The notes under the pieces were generated by a model that saw only the letters and a program-made list of their open reading frames with translations, was not told the DNA's origin and did not search any database. 8,225 nt of DNA from positions 1-8,225 of the forward strand of contig DAHXMR010000078.1 of NCBI GenBank assembly GCA_027371655.1, read 5' to 3'. This DNA is from Microcaldota archaeon. GTDB lineage: Archaea; Micrarchaeota; Micrarchaeia; Norongarragalinales; CAINOH01. Every line of letters starts with the position of its first letter. Position 1 is the stretch's first letter. This document shows positions 1 to 5,884 of the stretch, one piece after another. A program made the translations under genes and the position numbers.

Positions 1-288
1 GACACGAAGTTCGAGTTCGGCAGGCTGCCCAACAACGAAATCATTTTGATAGACGAGGCGCTCACGCCGGATTCCTCGCGCTTCTGGCCCAAAACCGAAT
101 ACAAGGAGGGCATCTCTCCCCCCAGCTTCGACAAGCAGTACTTGCGCGACTGGCTGGAGCAAAGCGGCTGGGACAAAAAACCCCCCGCACCGGCGTTGCC
201 GGGGGGCGTTGTTGAAAAAACAAGCGAAAAATACCGCGAGGCGTTCGAGCGCATCACCGGCGTTAAGTTCGTTTCAATGCAGGAGTAG
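1..288 (+). CDS. purC: SAICAR synthase (PurC), C-terminal part only
   Basis: This is the last 95 codons of phosphoribosylaminoimidazole-succinocarboxamide synthase, the cytoplasmic enzyme that joins aspartate to CAIR using ATP. The reading frame is open from the first base and ends at TAG 286-288, so the N-terminal part lies outside the window. Recognisable family blocks are DTKFEFG at the very start, [14 protein letters not shown] (from about base 49) and [21 protein letters not shown] (bases 124-186), followed by the usual C-terminal helix ([18 protein letters not shown]). These blocks match the longer SAICAR synthase type typified by yeast Ade1 and many archaeal and bacterial enzymes. The gene heads the same-strand order purC-purE-purF-purD. 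Its proline/glycine stretch around bases 181-206 forms a strong inverted repeat (see the separate entry). Confidence 0.95.
   Translation, partial: DTKFEFGRLPNNEIILIDEALTPDSSRFWPKTEYKEGISPPSFDKQYLRDWLEQSGWDKKPPAPALPGGVVEKTSEKYREAFERITGVKFVSMQE
175..206 (-). terminator. Minus-strand intrinsic-terminator-like hairpin inside purC
   Basis: On the plus strand six A (175-180) and six C (181-186) are followed, after 14 bases, by six G (201-206). Read on the minus strand this is C6, a short spacer with its own GGC/GCC inner pairing, G6, then T6. That is the layout of a factor-independent terminator facing against purC. The bases encode the conserved [11 protein letters not shown] stretch of PurC, so codon constraints explain part of the pattern. 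Whether it stops antisense transcription is inference. Confidence 0.4.
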
Positions 289-300
289 TTTTGTTGTCGT

Positions 301-433
301 GCGAAGTTGTGGTTCGAAATGGCGGTCAAGGGAGAGGTTAAAGAGGTTCTGCTGCAAACTATGCCTTATGCGGGATCGGCCCGCGTGCCTTTCGGCGTTC
401 CGGGTTTTTTCCAAGCTTCTTGAGGCCAATTCT
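301..433 (+). pseudogene. Frameshifted remnant of a carboxymuconolactone decarboxylase (CMD) family gene
   Basis: No intact gene spans the purC-purE gap, but two reading frames together give a CMD/AhpD-like C-terminus. Frame 1 from about 319 reads MAVKGEVKEVLLQTMPYAG. After a one-base shift near 376 (dropping T376), frame 2 continues R-PACLSAFRVFSKLLEANS (about 377-433). CMD domains typically contain EI-EVLLQ-AVYAG-PAAL-AF followed by a short helix, so the joined peptide matches position by position. A further frame change near 325 would add VVRNGG, similar to the RNG segment before this motif. The N-terminal half, which would carry the redox cysteines, is absent. It is best read as a decayed, 5'-truncated gene. 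A sequencing indel is possible but would not explain the missing N-terminus. Confidence 0.5.
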
Positions 434-461
434 AAAAAGGGGACGAAGGGGGAAAGAAAAA

Positions 462-941
462 ATGACCGATCAAAAAGTGGTAATTTTGACGGGCTCGCCC
501 GCAGACGAGGCGCACGCCAAAAAAATAGGCGCCTCTGTGGAAGAATTCGGCGTGAAATGCGTTTACCGCGTGTCAAGCGCGCACAAAACCCCCGCAGCCC
601 TCCTCGAAATATTGAAAGAGCTTGAAAAGGAGGCGGACAAGGGCGAAAAAATCGTTCTTGTCGCCGCAGTCGGGCTTTCAAACGCCCTCAGCGGCGTGCT
701 GGCTGCGCAAAGCATTTTCCCCGTAATCACCTGCCCCGTGTTTGCCCCCGAAGATTTGATGTCCTCCCTGCGCATGCCCTCCGGCGTCCCGCACTCGGTC
801 GTGCTCGACCCCAAGAACGCGGGGCTTGAGGCCATAAGGATACTCGCGCTATCCGACAAGGCGTTGGCGAAAAAGCTGAAGGCGCACCGCGACAAGGCGA
901 TGCAGCGCGTGATGGACGCCGACAAGGCGCTGAACAAGTAA
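462..941 (+). CDS. purE: Class II PurE: CO2-dependent AIR carboxylase
   Basis: This 159-aa cytoplasmic enzyme makes CAIR from AIR, feeding PurC. It shows the PurE layout: GSPAD loop (11-15), SSAHKTP (38-44), GLSNALSG (71-78) and SSLRMPSG (101-108), then a C-terminal helix. The features that separate class II (metazoan PAICS type, Treponema denticola type) from class I are all present: H-x-x-K-I after the first loop (18-22), SAHK rather than SAHR, GxSNALSG rather than GGAAHLPG, SSLRMPSG rather than QMPGGVP, and the long tail (ALSDKALAKKLKAHRDKA). Class II enzymes carboxylate AIR directly with CO2 and need no PurK. One oddity is Leu72, where the relatives I recall have Arg (AGRSN). ATG 462 is chosen because the family motif begins at residue 6 and a G-rich SD-like tract (439-453) precedes it; an upstream TTG at 420 adds only non-homologous residues. 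Class assignment is from remembered motifs. Confidence 0.93.
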   Translation: MTDQKVVILTGSPADEAHAKKIGASVEEFGVKCVYRVSSAHKTPAALLEILKELEKEADKGEKIVLVAAVGLSNALSGVLAAQSIFPVITCPVFAPEDLMSSLRMPSGVPHSVVLDPKNAGLEAIRILALSDKALAKKLKAHRDKAMQRVMDADKALNK

Positions 942-957
942 TTCGAGAACCCGAATC

Positions 958-962
958 GTGAT
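958..962 (+). promoter_or_regulatory. Shine-Dalgarno GTGAT for purF
   Basis: GTGAT matches the 3' half of the GGAGGTGAT anti-SD complement and sits 7 bases before ATG 970. This makes ATG 970 the preferred purF start over GTG 958, which lies inside the SD itself. Confidence 0.5.
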
Positions 963-969
963 ACTGAAC

Positions 970-2412
970 ATGAAACAAAAACAAAACGCCCCCGAATTTT
1001 GCGATTTTGGCAAGAAAGAGGAGTGCGGCGTGTTCGGAATATCCGCGCCCGACTCGCAGGTCGCCCTCGACATCTATTCGGGCTTGATGGCACTGCAGCA
1101 CCGCGGCCAGGAGTCAAGCGGAATCGCCACCTTCGACGGCCATGGAATACGCCAGACCGCCGCGATGGGCCTGACTTCCCAGGTGTTCAACGAGAAAAAA
1201 CTGCAATACCTTTTCGGCAAAATCGGCATAGGCCACGTGCGCTATTCCACCACCGGCTCCTCCTCGATAGAGAACGTGCAGCCCTTCATTTTCCGGGCGC
1301 CGACGCTTACCCTCGCGGTCGCACTCAACGGCAACATCCTCAACTACGAGGAGCTCAAGGACAAGCTCGAGTCCAAGGGCCACATTTTCATTTCGACCAC
1401 GGACACCGAGCTCATCGCGCACCTTCTCGCGCGCGAACTGCACGGCAACGCCAACCCCGACCTTTTCGACGCCATGAAGGCGGTGATGGAAAAACTCGAC
1501 GGCGCATATTCGATACTCATACTCACCGACAAGGGCCAGATGTGCGCGGTGCGCGACCCAAAGGGGTTCAAGCCCCTGTGCCTGGGCGAAAAGGACGGCG
1601 CCACGATAGTCTCCTCCGAGACCTGCGGCCTCGACGTTTTGGACGCGAAGTTCGTGCGCGAAATCGAGCCCGGCGAAATGATAGTCGTCAACGGAAGCCT
1701 CGAATCCCGCAGGCTCTTCTACGAGCCAAGCCACGCGCACTGCATGTTCGAATTCGTCTACTTCTCCCGCCCCGACTCGGTGTGGGAAGGCCAGGTGGTC
1801 GGCGACGTGCGCGAACGGCTGGGCGCGCAGCTTGCCAAACAATGCAAGGCCAAGCTCGACGTAGTCGTGCCAATCCCCGACTCCGGCCGCTCGTGCGCCC
1901 TCGGATTCTCCAAGGCAACCGGCGTGCCGTTCTCGGAGGGCCTTGTCAAAAACCGCTACGTGTGGCGCACGTTCATCCAGCCCTCGGACCGCATGCGCAA
2001 GGCCGCCCTGAAATTGAAGCTCAACCCCGTGCGCTCGGTCATAGCCGGAAAGCGCGTGGGGCTCGTGGACGACAGCATCGTGCGCGGCAACACCATGACC
2101 AAGGTCGTCAAAATGCTGCGCGAGGCGGGCGCGTCCGAAGTCCATCTCCTCGTGTCATGCCCGCCGGTAATCGCGCCGTGCTACATGGGCGTCGACTTTC
2201 CCACATACAAGGAACTGCTTGCCGCAAACCATTCCATTCCCGAAATAGAAAAAATCCTCGGCGTTGACTCGTTGACATACATGACCATCAACGGCCTGGT
2301 GGAGGCAATAGGGCTGCCAAAAGAAGACCTGTGCATGGCCTGCCTCACCGACGAATACCCCACGAAGACCAACCCCAAGGAAAAGCACCACATCTCAACG
2401 GGAAGCAAGTAG
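970..2412 (+). CDS. purF: Amidophosphoribosyltransferase (PurF), Fe-S type with propeptide
   Basis: This 480-aa enzyme catalyses the committed step of purine synthesis: PRPP plus glutamine to 5-phosphoribosylamine. The N-terminal Ntn-hydrolase glutaminase domain begins at Cys19 (EECGVFGI), the catalytic residue after removal of an 18-residue propeptide. Counting from that Cys, Arg91 (HVRYST) and Asp145 (TDTE) fall at 73 and 127, the expected glutaminase positions. NGN (about 120) is also present. The C-terminal phosphoribosyltransferase domain has the PRPP loop VGLVDDSIVRGNT (363-375) and KNRYVWRTFI. Four cysteines, Cys258 (HCMFE), Cys397 (SCPP), Cys455 and Cys458 (CMAC), match the 4Fe-4S ligands of Bacillus subtilis PurF, so it is the cluster-containing, propeptide-processed type rather than the E. 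coli type. It starts 28 bases after purE and is probably co-transcribed. The propeptide is longer than the 11 residues of B. subtilis. Confidence 0.97.
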   Translation: MKQKQNAPEFCDFGKKEECGVFGISAPDSQVALDIYSGLMALQHRGQESSGIATFDGHGIRQTAAMGLTSQVFNEKKLQYLFGKIGIGHVRYSTTGSSSIENVQPFIFRAPTLTLAVALNGNILNYEELKDKLESKGHIFISTTDTELIAHLLARELHGNANPDLFDAMKAVMEKLDGAYSILILTDKGQMCAVRDPKGFKPLCLGEKDGATIVSSETCGLDVLDAKFVREIEPGEMIVVNGSLESRRLFYEPSHAHCMFEFVYFSRPDSVWEGQVVGDVRERLGAQLAKQCKAKLDVVVPIPDSGRSCALGFSKATGVPFSEGLVKNRYVWRTFIQPSDRMRKAALKLKLNPVRSVIAGKRVGLVDDSIVRGNTMTKVVKMLREAGASEVHLLVSCPPVIAPCYMGVDFPTYKELLAANHSIPEIEKILGVDSLTYMTINGLVEAIGLPKEDLCMACLTDEYPTKTNPKEKHHISTGSK

Positions 2413-2467
2413 CGGTAAGTTTGCATTCAGCAGTCAGTAATTTCGCGTTTACCAGCACAAATCCAAC

Positions 2468-2472
2468 GGAGG
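2468..2472 (+). promoter_or_regulatory. Shine-Dalgarno GGAGG for purD
   Basis: GGAGG lies 12 bases before ATG 2485 in the 72-bp purF-purD gap. It supports that start, which also places the VGSGAREH motif at the usual N-terminal position. Confidence 0.6.
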
Positions 2473-2484
2473 CAAAAACCGGAC

Positions 2485-3819
2485 ATGACCAAAGTGTTGC
2501 TAGTGGGAAGCGGCGCGAGGGAGCACGCCATCGCGGAAGCGGTGTGCAAAAGCAAAAACGCGCAGTTCTTCGCGTTCATGGGAAACAACAACCCCGGCAT
2601 CGCCGCATTGTGCAAAAAGCACGGCGGCGAAAGCGCGGTCGGCGACATCTACGAGGGCAAGGGCATCGCCGCGTGGGCGAAGGAGCGCGGAATCGAAATC
2701 GCGGTCATAGGCCCCGACGCGGTCCTCGCGGCCGGAGTAAGCGACGACCTTTGGGGCGCGGGAATACCCTGCTCCGGCCCCGTGAAAGCCGCGGCGCGAA
2801 TCGAATGGGACAAGGCGTTCGCACGCTCGTTGATGAAAAAGCACGCAATCAAGGGATGCCCCGAATTCGGCATATTCACCGAATTCAAGGGCGCCTCGCA
2901 GTTGATAGACTCCCTGGGCAGGGTCGCGGTCAAGCCCTCCGGCCTCACCGGCGGAAAAGGCGTCAAAGTCGTGGGCGTCCAGTTGAAGGACACCAAGGAG
3001 GCCAAAGACTACGCCCGCGAAGTCCTCGTATCCAACATAGGCAGGCTTGGAAGCGTCGTGATAGAGGAATTCCTCGAAGGCGAAGAATTCACCCTGCAGG
3101 CGTTCGTCGACGGCGAGCACGTCGTTGGAATGCCGTGCGTGCAGGACCACAAGCTCGCGTTCGAAGGCGACACCGGCCCCAACACCGGCGGCATGGGCGC
3201 GTACACCGACGCGGGCAACATCCTCCCGTTCATGAAAAAAAGCGACTACGACGAGGCCCTCGACATAATGAAGCACACGGTCAAAGCCCTCAAGGACGAG
3301 GGCATCTCCTTCAAGGGCTTCCTCTACGGCCAGTTCATGATCACCCGCGAAGGAATCAAGGTCGTCGAGTTCAACTCGCGCCTTGGCGACCCGGAGGCCA
3401 TGAACGTTTTGGCGCTTTTGAAATCCGACTTCGTGCAAATACTGAAGCAAATAGCCGACGGCACCCTGCACGAGGCAGAATTCGCGCAAGAGGCCACGGT
3501 GTGCAAGTATTTGGTCCCATCCGGCTACCCCGACTCGCCGAAGGCGGATTCGGAAATAACCGTCGACGAGGCGGCAATCAAAAAATCCGGCTGCCACGCC
3601 TATTACGCCGCGGTCGACGAGCGCGACGGAAAAGTGTTCACGACCTCGTCCCGCGCGGTGGCGGTGCTTGGGATGGCGCCGACAATCGCGGAAGCCGAGC
3701 AGAAGGCCGAAAAAGCCGTGGGCTTCGTCAAAGGGGACCTTGCGCACCGCCGCGACATCGGCACCGCGGAACTGATACAAAAAAGAGTGGACCACGTCAA
3801 CAGAATGCGCGGGGAATAA
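2485..3819 (+). CDS. purD: Phosphoribosylamine-glycine ligase (PurD, GAR synthetase)
   Basis: This 444-aa ATP-grasp enzyme joins glycine to 5-phosphoribosylamine, the product of PurF encoded just upstream. The N-domain begins VLLVGSGAREHA (4-15). The ATP-grasp core has KPSGLTGGKGVK starting at Lys150, QDHK, GDTGPNTGGMGAY (228-240) and the metal-binding EFNSRLGDPEAMNVL from Glu295. A PurD C-terminal domain follows (SGYPDSP, then the SSRAVAVLGMAPTI segment). The GDPEAMNVL ending and the overall length fit archaeal-type PurD; bacterial enzymes usually read GDPETQ. The F-to-L change in the usual NARFGDP is conservative. The start at ATG 2485 is fixed by GGAGG and the N-terminal motif. It is a stand-alone enzyme, with no PurM or PurN fusion. 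A T-rich tract follows the stop. Confidence 0.97.
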   Translation: MTKVLLVGSGAREHAIAEAVCKSKNAQFFAFMGNNNPGIAALCKKHGGESAVGDIYEGKGIAAWAKERGIEIAVIGPDAVLAAGVSDDLWGAGIPCSGPVKAAARIEWDKAFARSLMKKHAIKGCPEFGIFTEFKGASQLIDSLGRVAVKPSGLTGGKGVKVVGVQLKDTKEAKDYAREVLVSNIGRLGSVVIEEFLEGEEFTLQAFVDGEHVVGMPCVQDHKLAFEGDTGPNTGGMGAYTDAGNILPFMKKSDYDEALDIMKHTVKALKDEGISFKGFLYGQFMITREGIKVVEFNSRLGDPEAMNVLALLKSDFVQILKQIADGTLHEAEFAQEATVCKYLVPSGYPDSPKADSEITVDEAAIKKSGCHAYYAAVDERDGKVFTTSSRAVAVLGMAPTIAEAEQKAEKAVGFVKGDLAHRRDIGTAELIQKRVDHVNRMRGE

Positions 3820-3834
3820 GTTGTTTGGGCATAG

Positions 3835-3845
3835 TTTTTTGTTTT
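3835..3845 (+). terminator. T-rich tract after purD
   Basis: TTTTTTGTTTT lies 16 bases after the purD stop without a clear hairpin. Archaeal RNA polymerase can terminate on U-tracts alone, so partial termination before the HEPN gene is possible. This is inference from composition only. Confidence 0.3.
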
Positions 3846-3861
3846 AAGGAAGGGTGTAGTT

Positions 3862-4239
3862 ATGGTGAGCTTTTCAGACTGGCTGCAAGAAGCGAAAGAC
3901 GATTTGTCGGCTGCCGATAACCTCGGCCAGGCAAAGCTTTACGCGCAGGCGTGCTTCCACTGCCAACAGGCTGCCGAAAAAGCGCTCAAATCCCTGCTCT
4001 TGAAATCCAAAGGAACCGTTCCAAAAAGCCATTCGCTGAGATTGCTTGCAACCGAAGCCGGAGTTTTAGAGCAGTTGCTTAAAGAACTCGCCTTGCTTGA
4101 AGGCGACTACTCGCTTTCAAGGTATCCCGACGTGTATGGCAAGCCGCCGCGGGACATTTACGGCCGTGAAACGTTCCTTGCGCGAATCGGCGCTGCAAAA
4201 AAAGTCCTGGGGGCTGTTGAAAAATGGACAAAGAGCTGA
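3862..4239 (+). CDS. HEPN-domain protein (partner of the downstream MNT gene)
   Basis: This 125-aa all-helical protein resembles the PF05168-type HEPN family. Hallmarks are the N-terminal helix with DWLQEAKDDLSAAD (6-19), AQACFHCQQAAEKALKSLL (28-46), a PKSHSL loop (54-59) and SRYPD (86-90) before a last helix. HEPN proteins paired with minimal nucleotidyltransferases form widespread archaeal and bacterial toxin-antitoxin-like modules; in studied pairs HEPN is an RNase toxin whose action is blocked by the nucleotidyltransferase. Here the RNase motif R-x4-6-H is not seen: after Arg87 the sequence runs YPDVYGKPPRD with no histidine in range. RNase activity is therefore doubtful. GGGTG (3852-3856) just before ATG 3862 is the likely ribosome binding site. 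The stop overlaps the next gene by 16 bases, which indicates translational coupling. Family confidence is high; function is uncertain. Confidence 0.88.
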   Translation: MVSFSDWLQEAKDDLSAADNLGQAKLYAQACFHCQQAAEKALKSLLLKSKGTVPKSHSLRLLATEAGVLEQLLKELALLEGDYSLSRYPDVYGKPPRDIYGRETFLARIGAAKKVLGAVEKWTKS

Positions 4240-4523
4240 ACCGCTTCGTTTCGGACATAAAACACTCGTTCGCAGGCGCGGAAGTGCTGCTCTTCGGCAG
4301 CCGCGCGAAAGGAACCGCGCGGCCCGACTCGGATTACGACCTCATAGTGGTGAGCAAGAGCTTCAAGAAAACCCCGTTCGTGGACCGGGCACGCGACGTC
4401 TGGCTTTCAAGCAAGGCGGCAATCGCAGCCGACGTTTTCTGCTACTCCCCAGACGAAATAAAACAGGCCGCCAAAAAATCCACCGTGCTCAAATCCGCGC
4501 TCGAACACGCGGCGGCGCTTTGA
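4224..4523 (+). CDS. MNT-type minimal nucleotidyltransferase (antitoxin-like)
   Basis: This 99-aa protein of the DNA polymerase beta-like nucleotidyltransferase superfamily is the usual partner of HEPN. The active-site signature is complete: GSRAKG (25-30), then DSDYDLIVV with metal ligands Asp37 and Asp39, and a third acidic residue, Asp70, in ADVFCY. Known MNT antitoxins add AMP to a tyrosine of the HEPN partner; the intact triad makes that possible here, and Tyr88 or Tyr92 next to Arg87 of the HEPN protein are candidate targets (inference). ATG 4224 lies inside the end of the HEPN gene (16-base overlap), so both are made from one mRNA. The pair is inserted between purD and purT, with no recognisable functional link to purine synthesis. 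Confidence 0.9.
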   Translation: MDKELNRFVSDIKHSFAGAEVLLFGSRAKGTARPDSDYDLIVVSKSFKKTPFVDRARDVWLSSKAAIAADVFCYSPDEIKQAAKKSTVLKSALEHAAAL

Positions 4524-4571
4524 AACGCATTCGTTCGCAGCTTAAGAAAAAACGAAAGAGGTTTTCCTGAA

Positions 4572-5792
4572 ATGGCTTTGCAAAAACGCGTGAAAATGGG
4601 AACCCCGCTTTGGGAAAAGTCCGCCAAAGTGCTCTTGCTTGGCGGCGGGGAAATCGGCCGCGAAGTGACGCTTGAGGCCATGCGCCTTGGCGCCGAAGTC
4701 ATAGTCGTCGACCGCTACGACAACTCCCCCGCCATGCAGGTCGCCCACAGAAAGCACGTTGTCAACATGACCGACGGCAACGCGCTGAAGGCAATAATCG
4801 CGCGCGAAAAGCCCGACGTGGTGGTGCCCGAAATCGAGGCAATCAACACCGACATGCTTGTGGAATTGGAAAAACAGGGAGTGAACGTCATTCCCAACGC
4901 CAATGCGACCAAAACCACGATGAACCGCGAGCTCTTGCGCAAGCTTGCCGCGGAAAAAGCCAAAGTCAAAACCTCGCGCTATGAATTCGCCGATGACCTT
5001 GAACAGGCCCAGAGGGCCTGCGAGAAAATCGGTTTTCCGTGCGTGATGAAGGCGCTCATGAGCTCAAGCGGCCTAGGGTCGAGCGTGGTGAAAACCCGCG
5101 GCGACGTCAAGGCGTGCTACGAGTTCGCGCTGTCAAACGCGCGCACGCGCAATTCCCGCGTCATAGTCGAGGAGTTCATAAAATTCGACTTCGAAATCAC
5201 CGAGCTTCCCGTGCGGCACTTCGACGATTCGGGAAAAATCACGACTTCTTTTTGCAAGCCAATCGGCCACAAGAGGCCGGGCACGCACTACCACGAGTCG
5301 TGGCAGCCCGCCGGGGTTCCGGAGGCGGTCGAGAAGAAGATTTACGACATTGCGGGCAGGGTGTCAGCGGAACTGGGCGGAATAGGCATTTTCGGATGCG
5401 AATTGTTCGTCGCAGGCGACGAGGTTTACTTCAACGAAATCTCGCCGCGGCCCCACGACACCGGGCTTGTGACGACGGTAACGCAGGATTTGAGCGAGTT
5501 CGCGCTGCACGCGCGCGCCGTGCTTGGCCTGCCGATTCCCAAAATCAACCTGCTTTCCCCCGGCGCCGCGCACGTAATACTCTCGCACAAGGAAGGCACG
5601 TGGGCCCCAACGTTCGGCAACTTGGACAAGGCGTTCGCAATCGAGAACGCGCGCGTGATGCTGTTCGGCAAGCCGTCCACCTTCGTGGAACGCCGCCTTG
5701 GAATCGCGCTTGCCATAGACAAGGATACTGGAATCGCGCGCCAAAAAGCCGAGAAGGCCGCGCACCTTGTCGAAGAAGCAATCGAGTATTAA
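4572..5792 (+). CDS. purT: Formate-dependent GAR transformylase (PurT)
   Basis: This 406-aa ATP-grasp enzyme converts GAR, formate and ATP to FGAR, the step after PurD, replacing folate-dependent PurN. Substrate-binding residues of E. coli PurT are conserved with a constant offset: Glu27 (GGGEIG; E. coli E22), Glu87 (PEIEAI; E82), Lys367 (LFGKP; K355), Arg374 and Arg375 (ERRLG; R362, R363). Other family blocks are DRYDNSPAMQVAHR (47-60), ESWQP, NEISPRPHDTGLVT and DLSEFALHARA. The glycine-rich ATP loop is unusual: SSSGLGSS (164-171), where E. coli has SSSGKGQT, so the loop lysine is replaced by Leu168. ATG 4572 has GAGG (4558-4561) 10 bases upstream; ATG 4596 (MGTPLW) is an alternative that matches the usual family N-terminus more closely. 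It is the last gene of the purine cluster, before a terminator. Confidence 0.96.
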   Translation: MALQKRVKMGTPLWEKSAKVLLLGGGEIGREVTLEAMRLGAEVIVVDRYDNSPAMQVAHRKHVVNMTDGNALKAIIAREKPDVVVPEIEAINTDMLVELEKQGVNVIPNANATKTTMNRELLRKLAAEKAKVKTSRYEFADDLEQAQRACEKIGFPCVMKALMSSSGLGSSVVKTRGDVKACYEFALSNARTRNSRVIVEEFIKFDFEITELPVRHFDDSGKITTSFCKPIGHKRPGTHYHESWQPAGVPEAVEKKIYDIAGRVSAELGGIGIFGCELFVAGDEVYFNEISPRPHDTGLVTTVTQDLSEFALHARAVLGLPIPKINLLSPGAAHVILSHKEGTWAPTFGNLDKAFAIENARVMLFGKPSTFVERRLGIALAIDKDTGIARQKAEKAAHLVEEAIEY

Positions 5793-5822
5793 GCCGCACC
5801 TGCGGCTCAAACGCTTTTTTTT
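5792..5822 (+). terminator. Hairpin plus T8 terminator after purT
   Basis: A perfect inverted repeat AGCCGCA-CC-TGCGGCT (5792-5807) begins on the last base of the purT stop codon and is followed seven bases later by T8 (5815-5822). The loop would open to at least four bases, leaving a six-pair GC stem. This most likely ends the purine operon transcript. Confidence 0.65.
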
Positions 5823-5829
5823 ATACGCT

Positions 5830-5839
5830 AGTATATACT
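5830..5839 (+). promoter_or_regulatory. Palindromic TATA-box-like element
   Basis: AGTATATACT is a perfect 10-bp palindrome containing TATATA, set in a locally AT-rich stretch 46 bases before GTG 5885. With an archaeal transcription start about 25 bases downstream, the leader would be some 25-30 bases. The dyad could also bind a regulator. Spacing and composition are seen; promoter function is inferred. Confidence 0.5.
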
Positions 5840-5884
5840 TTGCGCTTGAAATGGTTTTGAAAAAAAGGTTTTTGGGAATCGGGC

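Noticed and set aside
370..384. GCGGG-ATCGG-CCCGC hairpin upstream of purE
   Set aside because: It has only five base pairs with no T-tract, and it overlaps the CMD remnant; chance in GC-rich DNA is likely.
420..461. Upstream TTG start extending purE by 14 residues
   Set aside because: The extension has no similarity to PurE N-termini and would include the SD-like G-rich tract; ATG 462 is preferred.
289..461. A purS-like small gene between purC and purE
   Set aside because: PurS would be expected near purine genes, but no frame shows a PurS pattern; the peptide signal fits a CMD remnant instead.
1114..2145. Long minus-strand open frame (343 codons) opposite purF
   Set aside because: It lies wholly antisense to a well-conserved purF; its composition (rich in V, H, E, A and G) is the shadow of the GC-rich codon bias, and no family motif is seen.
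2414..2453. GGTAA...TTACC inverted repeat in the purF-purD gap
   Set aside because: The five-base arms are separated by 30 bases; too weak to call a regulatory structure.
2500..3795. Long minus-strand open frame (431 codons) opposite purD
   Set aside because: It is an antisense shadow of purD, without recognisable domains or a ribosome binding site.
2331..3920. Plus-strand 529-codon frame overlapping purF, purD and the HEPN gene
   Set aside because: It is extremely Arg/Gly/His rich and out of frame with three real genes, as expected for a shifted frame of GC-rich coding DNA.
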